Source of the DNA: Dastarcus helophoroides
Lineage: Eukaryota > Arthropoda > Insecta > Coleoptera > Bothrideridae
Direction of reading: 5' to 3'
Assembly: GCA_028583605.1 (NCBI GenBank)
Contig: CM053325.1
Location: 40,413,435-40,477,434, forward strand
DNA length: 64,000 bases
Position numbers and translations under genes: made by a program. This document shows, piece by piece, positions 55,241-64,000 of the stretch. Positions within the stretch are counted from its first letter, which is position 1. Every line of letters starts with the position of its first letter. A model generated the notes under the pieces. It worked only from the letters and a program-made list of their open reading frames with translations, searched no databases and was not told the DNA's origin.

Positions 55241-57881
55241 CTGAAAATCGTAAAATTAGATCGGTCGCATAGCAGGGAATTTTGATTAGGTTTCCGAATC
55301 AGGAATTTAGATTCGGGTACCGAAATGGACCCATTTCTATGAAACGTAAAACCTAATTATGAATCCGTGCATGTGCGGTCAAGCGGAACTATGAATATTA
55401 ATTTCTAATTCCCAGCGTGTGCTTAAAAGTCGTGTCAATTTTTAACAACGACAGGGTGATTCATTTAAAGGTATTTTTGAAAAGAACAAAAATCTAAAAA
55501 ATTCAATTTTATGGTGTAATTTTTATTACCATATAAAAGAACCCTAATTAATATTGATTTTTTAAAGATTATTTCTTTAAAATGTTTGGGTAACTCTAAC
55601 TAAGATGATTTCAAATATTGATGAATTCGAGCCTTTTGAGTGGTTTTAACGAATGATGTTAATCATGGCTTCCAATTCCTGAATCATAGCAGCCTTTATC
55701 ATGTAGACTATGGACTTTAGGTAGTCTCTTTCAAAAAAGTCGAGAGGTGGGCGTCGAATTCAGTGTTCCGAATGTTTTTTGCAATAATATCAGGCCTTTA
55801 TAGACTAGCTTATTGGAACTAAATGTTGTTCAGATTACGGGCTTTACTTTAAATAAAAAATGTAATCTGTTATTACAGCGAAATAACTCGAAATACTCGA
55901 ATACAATATTCAAAATTGTAACCTCCTCTGAATGAACCATATGACCGCAATTTATATATCTAAGAAACAAATTATCAAAAACAGTTCTTGTGTACAATGA
56001 TGGCCAGAATTGTGGAATAAAATTCATATCTCTTGAATGACTTTAAAACGGCGTAACATGTCAACTGAGCCTAATTTTTCCCCATCTTTCGCTTATATAT
56101 TAATTAATTTTTCTTCAACCCACTAACCTCCAGCTATCCTCACTTTTTCTCTCAAATGAAAACATTTGGGCATGAGGGAGTTTGTTGAAAAGTTTATCAA
56201 AAGCCTAATCCAGCCATACCAAACAAACAAGTTTTAAGTTTTCATTTTAATTTAAAAACTGAAACAACTAGCTTATGCTGAAAATGTCCTCCATTCACTA
56301 TTTCACATTCTCCAAGACAAAAATAAATGCTGTCCGAATGCCTTCAACTAGTAAATTGCGCATCTTAATCCTAATATTGTCCTTTAAATTCACAATATTT
56401 TCCGGTCTGTCCTGGTAGACCCCTTCTTTCTCATTTTTCCAAAGAAAATAACCCAGACACTTGGGGTGAGTTTGGCCGCCATTCAATTCTACCTCGTCTA
56501 CCAATCCAACGATTTGGACACAGTGTGGATTTTCCTAGGACCAAAAGCAATAGTTTTGCCTGTTAACTACTCGATTTAAATAAAACGTAGCTTCATCCGA
56601 AAAAAGAAAGTCTTGATAAAAACCATTATTGCCGTCACATTATTTTTTTTATTGATTTAAGATCGCTTTTCTTATTCCTAGAATTTTAAGATTTAATTTT
56701 AATTTTAATAAAGTTAAAAAAGAAAACGTCGAGAAATTCAACTACTCGAAACCTAATCATTCAACAAATGGATGACACTGTGTATTCTGAGAGTATTTTG
56801 ATAAAATTTAATAATGAAGTGAACGAGAAAACAATAAAAACTTTAGGATTAGGATTTACTTTTAAAAAGACAAATTAAAGTGTGTAAAAAAAGAGTCTTC
56901 ATTGAGTGAAAATTGCAGAGGAAAAACTAAATATCGGGTTTAAAATAATTTGAGAAAAAACTTCATATTTCAAAAGCAACTTGTATTTTATGTAATACAA
57001 AAATTATTAAAATGTGTGTTTACCCTTAAATTTTCAACTTTTATTTTTAAATTTTAATAATAATCTCGCAATTCGATATAAAACTCGGAATGTATTTTTC
57101 TTCAAGTCCCTAGATTTCATTTGAAAATTTTTTCTCTTCGAGTTAAAAAAAACTTAAACAAAGGTGTTTCAAGCTATGTAATGAAGTTAATATCATAATA
57201 AAGAAAATAACTGTCGACGCATTCGATTTGTGAGTTACTTTGTACTTACTATAACGATAAAAAATAACGTTATAACGTAAATTCAAAAATTAAGATAGGC
57301 GCAAACCAACACGAAACGTAGGAGGGGAAGCAAAGCGAAGATCATGCGGGATTTAATTTTTGCAGCATGATACGTACCTCCGCATACTTATGCGATGCAA
57401 TATTTTAGCAATATAGTTCGCTGCATGAGCTATTTTCCCGCGTCCCGCGATGAATATCATTGACGAAAATATTGAGAATGTACAAAATTCTCCGTACCTT
57501 TCCTGTTCTAAATTTATTTTGTGCATTCATTTACGCTTTCTCCTAGAAGTGAAATACATACAAAAAACAATGTTTGACATCCTCATCAGCTGCAAAGTAG
57601 AAGTAGCAGCTCCGCGTTATCTGAAGAACACATGATTTAGGATGGCACAACATATTTGTAACCTACATGATTTTTCTAATATTTGTAACCTATAATTATC
57701 TAAATACAGCCGCATTTATCATTGATTGAAGTTATTTTCAACCAAAGTTAATCGCGAAGTCATTCGGATCGGTGTGAGGTAGCGACGAATCTTCTCTCCC
57801 GCTCACGGTCCCGCTACCACGTTTCGCGCTGATTTGCGTCTACATTTCATAGAAATAACCAATTACATATTTCTTACTTAC
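55241..57881 (-). other. Intron between exons A and B (2.6 kb)
   Basis: A phase 2 intron, donor TTAA|GTAAGT and acceptor TTTCAG. It holds a defective mariner (55451-56781). A GC-rich patch at 57740-57835 contains facing words GAGGTAGCG and CGCTACCAC and many CG dinucleotides. It could be an element end or a regulatory patch. Another at 57300-57445 has repeated TCGC/GCGA words. The rest is AT-rich. Confidence 0.8.
55451..56781 (-). pseudogene. Mariner-type transposon with internally deleted transposase
   Basis: Termini CAGGGTGATTCATTTAAAG (55452) and, complemented, CAGTGTCATCCATTTG (56764-56779) are imperfect inverted repeats. The minus strand 56650-56298 reads SDEATFYLNRVVNRQNY, ENPHCVQ, then directly VGLVDEVELNGGQTHPKC, LGYFLWKNEKEGVYQDRPEN and IVNLKDNIRIKMRNL. 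In intact relatives these two blocks are separated by roughly 100 residues with the second catalytic Asp, so an internal deletion has occurred. A stop lies before ENPH. Confidence 0.75.
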
Positions 57882-58003
57882 TTAACTGAACCAGCAGGGT
57901 CATTTGTATCCAATAATTCAACAACATCTCCAATGTCAAGACTTAATTCTTCGGGAGAGCAAGCTGCATATTTCTGCCATGTAACCAGTATTTCTCCTTC
58001 AAC
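57882..58003 (-). CDS. unc-89: Unc-89 exon A: first half of SH3 domain
   Basis: The exon is 122 nt; acceptor TTACACAG|GTT (phase 0 entry), donor TTAA|GTAAGT (phase 2). It encodes VEGEILVTWQKYAACSPEEL then SLDIGDVVELLDTNDPAGSV. The pattern (V/A)-x-x-(Y/W)-x-A-x-x-x-x-ELSLxxGDVVELL is the N-terminal half of an SH3 domain, where ALYDY is replaced by VTWQKY. It is the first exon in transcription order that I can support; the phase 0 entry with no Met means at least one earlier exon exists. I looked for it in 58-64 kb and did not find it. Confidence 0.9.
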
Positions 58004-58983
58004 CTGTGTAATTGAAAACAATAACATCTATTTATAAATACTTTTTATTTTCAGTTTAGTTTAAGACAGAAGAAGCTTAATAAGTAAACTTTAGCAAGCA
58101 GCTTTTGATTATTATTCTATCAAACTAATTTCCAATTTTAAATATTTTAAAGCCAAGAGACCTTCTTGAAAAAGAGTTTTGAGTTTAGTCTAAAGAAGGC
58201 CTAAATTTTCAATTTTATTAATGAAATCATACGGCTTGTGGTACAATATGGAACAAGTTATTACCAAATAGTATTTTTAACCCATTTTCTAATCTTACCA
58301 TATTATTTAGTACACAAAATAATGGAGGCAAGTCAGAGAACACAAGTCGTATTGTTTATCGTTCTCCTCCTTCCAATCCCTCTTTTCAAGACCACTTCTC
58401 TTTACATAATTCTCGCAATAAATTTTATTAGCTTTATATTTTCCTGGCAGAAGAGTTTTGCTTTTAGTACGATTGAAAAATCACTATGTTGTCTTTTCTG
58501 TTATATTGTTAATTTCGGAACTAGTTTTGGCTCTGGTATGGTTGACATACTTGGTTACCATGTTCTTCTTGTTGCTAATCAGGTCCCTTTATATTGACAC
58601 GCACAACTTTCAATATTTTGTTAGTTTTTTGATGGATCAAAGATACGAGGTGAACGCTTCAAAACCAATAAACCAATAACATACAGCAATATTTTTCAGA
58701 AAAACGACGGCTAAGTCGATTCTTGATCGAAGGAGACATATTTATAGAATGCATTTCAGTGAAAAGTATTCACTCCAAATAACTTTAGGATCGTCATTTT
58801 TAGAACAAATTCAAAAACATGTCAATAAATATATGCAGGGCAACATATTTTGTTATATGCATACTAAGTGTAACTATCATACATGCGTCCCCAGACCAAC
58901 CTTTCCTATTTTTCTTTAAATAGAAAAGCCAAAAATGTTTTGGAGTTTTGGATTTCTTTTGACGAATACATTTTAACAATGTA

Positions 58984-59255
58984 CAGTAGACTCTCTCTAA
59001 AGTTGCGCCCGTTAAAGTTGTCTGCCCCTTAAAGTTAACAGGATATGATCCTTGAAGTTGAGCAGATATTTCCCCACTTAAATTTTTGAACAACGATTTA
59101 GAATTCTGAGTTTTAGCGCCACTTTTGAATAAACCACTCAACTACACAAAGAGCAAATAAAACATATATTTTTCGACAATGGTAGGGATAACGGAGAGTA
59201 GTAACTTTAACAGTAGATCCAGTACAGTGAGCGCAACTTTAGCAGGAGTCTACTG
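58984..59255. mobile_element. pogo/Tigger-like MITE
   Basis: The 272-bp unit begins CAGTAGACTCTCTCTAAAG and ends CTTTAGCAGGAGTCTACTG, inverted matches with CAGT...ACTG termini. It is flanked by TA on both sides (58982-58983, 59256-59257). CAGT ends plus TA duplication are typical of the pogo/Tigger group. Sub-repeats GTTAAAGTTG and CCTTAAAGTTAACAGG recur within. The minus-strand open frame across it is incidental. Confidence 0.82.
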
Positions 59256-60912
59256 TATCATGCTTGTTGTTCGGAATAAACGATTGGCGAGTTATAGATA
59301 ATTGCATTTCAAAATTATGTTAGTAAAAGGTGTACAGTATTAACAGCGTAATGACATTTATAAGACATTTGACGTCTTTGTTTCACACATTTAGCATAAA
59401 TTTTCGCTACTAAGTAATTATTACATCGTTGCAATGGTTTACATTATCCAAGAGTAGATTGAGCAAGAACTGCAGCTAAATTTTTTAATTTTGCTTTCCC
59501 TGGAAATAAAAGAACACACAAAAGTATGTTACAGAATTGAACAGTATTGATGAACAAATTTAATCAGATGGGCTTTGTGGTTAAAAAAGTGCACAAATCA
59601 GAAAAAGTAGTGTGCTGAGTGCAACTCATATTAAATCTGTTCTACTTTGTCGATTTTATTTCATTTGAATTTTATTCCATTTTTGTTGTAAAATAGTAAA
59701 TCTACAAATATTGTAATATAAAGTGAAAGTCTTTGTAACATAACGTTTTACATGATAAACCAATTTCTTAGCAGTTCAAAGATTAGATAAGGGTTATTTG
59801 TTAGACCTGGTTTGTTTCAAATCTGACTTGCTTAAGCTTTAAAAAAAGGGCATTTATTCATCTAGATCTCATTAATTCATTATTTTGATAAAGACGATGA
59901 AGTTGAATGTGAAATAACTTAAAAATGTAACACTGAAGTCAACGAAAAAACCCTCCTGCCAAAAAATTTCAAATTAAACGGAAGAGGTAGAATAGGTTAG
60001 GTCTTCTGGGGATATCGCTTAAAAAATATGTGCCAAGTTTTGTACCTTTTGGGTAGTGCAGAAATAAGTGCGATTACACCAAAGCACTCTACTTACAAGG
60101 CATTTTCTCACTAACGACTGAGTCTACAAAAAAATTGCAACTTTTTGTAGCAAATTCTAAGCTCTTCAACTTTTGTGGAAAACATTTGTTGTTAAACTAA
60201 AATTGAGCAAATTATTGACAAAAAATAAAATTCTTCATCTTTAAATCAATATTGCGGGCATTTCGCACACGATCTTGGAGAAAATCTCTTTATACATATT
60301 TAATAAACCAAAGTGAAAATATTTTTCAAATGAAAATTTAGTATTTCATTTTTTTGAAAAAGGTTCATTTTTCATGTATCTTTCCTAAACTATGAAAAGA
60401 AAGAGAAAACAAAACAAAGGAACAAGTAAACAAAAGCAAAGCGATAGAAACAGAGAAAAAATAGCCTGAATAAACATTTAGTAAATTTGATTTATTATGA
60501 TAAATCACAACTTCTATTATATCCAAGCTTGAGCTCTATTTTCTCGTAGCATTATTCTTTGGATATTGTTAGCTCAATGCTATTAACGCAAAAAACTGTA
60601 TGCTGTGCAGCGTTTGCTTGAATTAGAAAAACGACAAAAAGAAACACACACACACTGAAATGGGGAATAATTCGGTCAGCTGAGGATAGTTTGAAAACCT
60701 CTGAATAGAAAATAACCAGCGAACGACGAAATTAGTTGCATTTGGTGTAAAAACCTTAGAGTGTAAATTAAATGGCCAATTTAGGGAAAAACCTTGCCAT
60801 TATTAGGGTTCAAATAAATTTGGAAAAATTAATAGTTGACGCACCATATAAGAGCAGAAATGGTAAACAAAGAATCCGAGATAACTTATGCTTAGTGAAT
60901 CGTTTGAATCTT

Positions 60913-61643
60913 CTAAATAAATATTTTTTTCAGAATTGTGTCTAGTAAATTTAAGTAAGTTGAAACAAACAGGCTCACTTTTATTTTTTGTATTTTTTTT
61001 AAGTTTACTCCGCTTGCAAAGGGCAACCCTATTATGCCTCTAGACACCGCAAGTAGGATGCAGAAATAAGGATAGAGGGCGATGAACCGCCTCTTTAACA
61101 AGGATAGGTTGTAATTTTTAGGGAAAATTTCGTTAGGTAACGAATTCCATAACTAGGAAATTCTATAGATAAAAGAGTCTCCATAGACAGAAGTCCCTAC
61201 TGTGTCAAGCTATACCGCACAGGAATTTAGTGTCTCCAACTGCCTAGTATGCCTTAAAACTCTTACCCTTGGAGGTATTAATCCTATTAGTTCCTGCGAG
61301 TATCTCCTATGAAAGTACTTATAAAAAAGAGATAAGTCTTCTGTGTTCTAGTATTTTGAGAGAATCAGAGAAGCTCTTGTCATCAATTAGGCGAAACGCT
61401 CTTTTTTGAATTGAGTTCAAAAAAGCCAAAGTATGGTTTAAAACTGAACTCCAAACATGAAAACAGTATTCTAATATTGGCCTATTTTGAGCTTTGTATA
61501 GAGTGAGCAGCTGATGAGATGTGAAGTACTTTTTAGCTATAAAAAAAGGTTTCGCCTTTGAGAGGCAGACTCGGTAATGGCTCGCACATCATTGTTCCAA
61601 GAGAAGGGCTCGCATTTATTCCTAAGATACACAGATTAAGTTT
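60913..61643 (-). pseudogene. Non-LTR retrotransposon (LINE) reverse transcriptase, 3' end
   Basis: The minus strand, in shifting frames, reads VYLRNKCEPFSWNNDVRAIT, ESASQRRN, FTSHQLLTLYKAQNRPILEY, CFHVW, LNSIQKRAFRLIDD, LEHRRLISFL, YKYFHRRYSQELIGLIPPR, RHTRQLETLNSC, LWNSLPNEIFPKNYNLSLLK. The YK-x-x-x-RP-x-LEY-C-x-x-W, RR-x-x-x-L-x-x-xYK and LWNSLP-x-E-x-FP blocks form the conserved C-terminus of Jockey/CR1-type LINE ORF2. At least three frameshifts and one stop are present. The right side is cut off by the foldback element at 61644. Confidence 0.8.
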
Positions 61644-63020
61644 TTTTTAATTTATTTAACATTTCTTTGGCCCAGTTTGGAAATATTTAAATTTTTATGG
61701 TTTGTTGACAATTTTCTAAACAGTTTTTGAAATGCGACTACGTGATATTTAAATTTATTGAAAACGTCACCTCATGACAGTTCACAAATTAAGAGGTTAG
61801 TTTATTTTACATAGAATAAGAATAATGAAAAATAGGAGACCAAAAATATGGAAAAAATAAAAATTTGTTTTTTTCATAAATTAGGAAAATATAAAAAAAA
61901 TACAGTAAAAAAGGTTGTAGAACTGGACATCGATGTTTCGCTCTCATTTGAGCTCGTCAGCAGTGCATAACATGGAAAGGGAACAATGAGGAAGAAATAC
62001 TTAAAAATAAATTTTTTTAATATATAAAAAAGAAAAATAAAGAAATTTTAACATGAATAGACGTTTCATCATGAATTTAATGTGTTAAAAATTTAAATAT
62101 TTGAAGCCCGATCCACAAGAAACTACTCCGAGGGTTAATACCTCTTCCGGCATTGAACTACACTTGTTGGTTAAACTTACATGCTCTTGGTGACTACTGC
62201 TCCCAACCGCTGAATTGTCAACAAACCATAAAAATTGAAATATTTCCAAACTGGGCCAAAGAAATGTTAAATAAATTGAAAAAGAACATAATATTTCCGG
62301 TCAATAAGGGTCTACCATGAAGAATAAACCTATTCCTCTAACGGAACGAACGGACTTTGCAAATTGCGAGTGCTTCTAACTACCAAGCTGAATAGATTTC
62401 AGCGGTTAGGAACAGTAGTCACCAAGAGCATGTAAGTTCGACCCACAAGTGTAGTTCAATGCCGTAAGGGGTATTAGCCCTCGGAGTAGTTGTTTCTTGT
62501 GGATCGGGCTTCAAATATTTAAATTTTTAACACAGTAAATTGATGATGAAACGTCTATTCATGTTAAAATTTCCTTATTTTTCTTTTTTATATTTTAAAA
62601 GAATTTTATTTTTAAGTATTTCTTCCTCATTGTTCCCTTTCCATGTTATGCACTGCTGACGAGCTCAAATGAGAGCAAAACATCGATGTCCAGTGCTACA
62701 ACCTTTTTTATGTATTTTTTTTTTGTATTTTTCTAATTTATGAAAAAAACAAATTTTTATTTTTTCCATATCTAATTTTTGGTCTCCTATTTTTCATTTT
62801 TCTTATTCTATGTAAAATAAATTAACCTCTTAATTTGTGAACTGTCATGAAGTGACGTTTTAAATAAATTTAAATATCACGTAGTCGCATTTCAAAAACT
62901 GTTTGGAAAATTGTCAACAAACCATAAAAATTTAAATATTTCCAAACTCGGCCAAAGAAACGTTAAATAAATTGAAAAAAACATAATATTTTCGGTCAAT
63001 AAGGGTTTACCATGAAGAAT
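61644..63020. mobile_element. 1.4-kb foldback element, nested arms
   Basis: Outer arms 61644-62055 and about 62565-63020 pair (CATCGATGTTTCGCTCTCAT against ATGAGAGCAAAACATCGATG; CATGACAGTTCACAAATTAA against TTAATTTGTGAACTGTCATG). Inner arms 62100-62215 and 62395-62520 pair (CCCGATCCACAAGAAAC against GTTTCTTGTGGATCGGG). The module ending GGTCAATAAGGGTNTACCATG occurs at 62218-62320 and 62917-63020, and its inner part inverted at 61650-61720. It is homologous to the ends of the 7.5-kb unit at 39675-47203. No protein is encoded. Confidence 0.85.
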
Positions 63021-64000
63021 AAACAGATTAAGTCCCATCGGGAGGATTTTACCGCCCATGAGTATGTTTGTTGCAATAACCGTTGATGTTTTCTTAGAGA
63101 AATCTGCTCCTTAGTTGAGATGTTGTTAATTTATTTATTGATCTATTTTAATAAAATATTAAGGTTAATTGTTGTTTGAATTTGATAACACTTTCCTGTC
63201 AACTCTACGAACTGGGGTTACAATTTATTGGAATGAATTGAGCTTGAACATAAGTGCTCTAAACACATAATTTAGAAAAATCGCGTAATTAGAGATGTCT
63301 TTTTGTAATAATTTCTATACTATTTTTTCTACCATTTTTTCAGTAACAAATTATTTTAATTACATGTAAAAAACCACATTTTTCGCAATATCACATTTCA
63401 CATTCGCTGTTAATCAAAAAATATAAATCAATAAATAAGTAAATTCAAACAAAAATATCAGGCAATTTCTTTTAAAAATGTAAGGGTAAATCTAGTGTCA
63501 AATATTTTCATTAGAACTCTGGGTAAATTGAGCAGTCCCAATTTTCCTAATTCCTTTGTTGTAAAAATATATTGAGGAGATAATTTTCTCATGAAGGAGG
63601 AAAAGCTACTCGAAGAAAGCTATCAAAAGTAAATTGCTTATATTTCTTATCGCAAAAATAATATGCTCCGTACGTTGTTTTAAAGTATCCATCTTTTGAA
63701 AAAATTAAAGACTTTGGCTAAATAGATTAGTTACCTAATAATGTAATTTAAACATTGTCCATCTATATAAAAAAAATTTAAATTACTTGGATTTATTGTC
63801 GTAAAAACGTACCAATTTTACAATGAAAAATATTGAGAGACATTTATTTATAGTTTTGGTTCAAAATTGTCAATTAATGTTTTTCTTATTAGTTGACCTT
63901 CTAATACCTCTTTTAGAGTATTTTTCTTTTTTAGTGCCTTTTTGTAGGTGTTTGTTTTTGCCTAATTTATCATTGTTCTTACGTTTTAGCCTTAATTGAT

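Larger units (their letters stand above)
9155..58003 (-). other. unc-89: Unc-89/obscurin-like gene, seven internal exons (partial gene)
   Basis: Minus-strand gene model joining exons at 57882-58003, 55097-55240, 50237-50362, 47255-47425, 39269-39434, 18067-18159 and 9155-9454. Every junction has an AG acceptor and a GT donor. Intron phases are 2,2,2,2,0,0 and the joined 1,122 nt read through without a stop. The product runs SH3, DH, PH, the N-terminal order known for insect Unc-89, the obscurin homologue of the muscle M-line, where the DH-PH module is a predicted Rho-family exchange factor. Exons total about 2% of the span and introns range from 2.6 to 21.1 kb. Start codon, promoter and the Ig/Fn3/kinase part are not in view. 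Domain order and residues are seen; the name follows from family knowledge. Confidence 0.88.
58004..64000 (-). other. Upstream intron or 5' flank
   Basis: It must begin with intron (the exon A acceptor is at 58004-58005). Outside the elements listed separately, 58020-58980, 59260-60900 and 63030-64000 are AT-rich with no coding sequence or promoter I can support. A plus-strand hydrophobic frame at 58238-58597 has no recognisable domain. A GAGAAAC/AAAACAAAG purine-rich tract lies at 60390-60460, and a short CA run at 60647-60656. Confidence 0.7.

Noticed and set aside
58238..58597. 119-codon plus-strand hydrophobic frame
   Set aside because: Looks membrane-like only because T-rich DNA codes for Phe, Leu and Ile; no motif and no promoter context.
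58800..59141. 113-codon minus-strand frame
   Set aside because: Half of it reads through the pogo-like MITE at 58984-59255; incidental.
58004..64000. Search for the start-codon exon
   Set aside because: No minus-strand ATG-containing segment ending at a phase 0 GT donor with credible sequence was found.

Overview
The window looks like insect (arthropod) nuclear DNA. It is AT-rich, genes are sparse and split by kilobase-scale introns with GT-AG borders, and the rest is dominated by old DNA transposons, long inverted repeats and retroelement fragments. Nothing bacterial or viral was seen. A beetle is plausible from the style of repeats, but that is a guess.

The only host gene I can support is on the minus strand and spans at least 9155-58003. 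Seven internal exons (A to G from right to left) splice in one continuous frame of 1,122 nt (374 codons): a split SH3 domain (A, B, C), a DH/RhoGEF domain (D, E, F and the start of G) and most of a PH domain (G). The SH3-DH-PH order and the residues match the N-terminal region of the giant muscle M-line protein Unc-89 (obscurin). Neither the start codon nor the downstream Ig, Fn3 and kinase exons were found; they should lie to the right of 58 kb and to the left of 9.2 kb. About 98% of the window is therefore intron or flank.

Left flank or intron (1-9154): a repeat block with direct and inverted copies (105-885), a 2.1-kb palindrome (1912-4057) and two foldback elements. Intron F-G (9455-18066): two long-TIR elements, a mariner C-terminal relic, and a hairpin element carrying an insertion. 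Intron E-F (18160-39268, 21 kb): several mariner-type relics, four long-TIR elements, a solo LTR next to a decayed PHD-finger LINE, a MULE-like transposase tail and a near-perfect 72-bp palindrome. Intron D-E (39435-47254): almost wholly one 7.5-kb terminal-inverted-repeat unit, into which a 918-bp nested palindrome, a solo LTR and a PIF/Harbinger element (with a second element inside it) have gone. Intron C-D (47426-50236): a 2.1-kb TA-flanked element holding a roughly 175-bp satellite-like array. Intron B-C (50363-55096): a mosaic mariner relic with an LTR-like block and a 61-bp-arm hairpin. Intron A-B: an internally deleted mariner. Right flank (58004-64000): a pogo-like MITE, the 3' end of a LINE reverse transcriptase gene and a 1.4-kb foldback.

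The most unusual signals are a recurring hairpin design with a GC-rich core (CGAGCCGCAGGCGAGGG-like) seen in several otherwise unrelated repeats, nearly perfect loop-less palindromes, and the symmetric-phase exon B, which interrupts the SH3 domain and could be skipped without losing frame.
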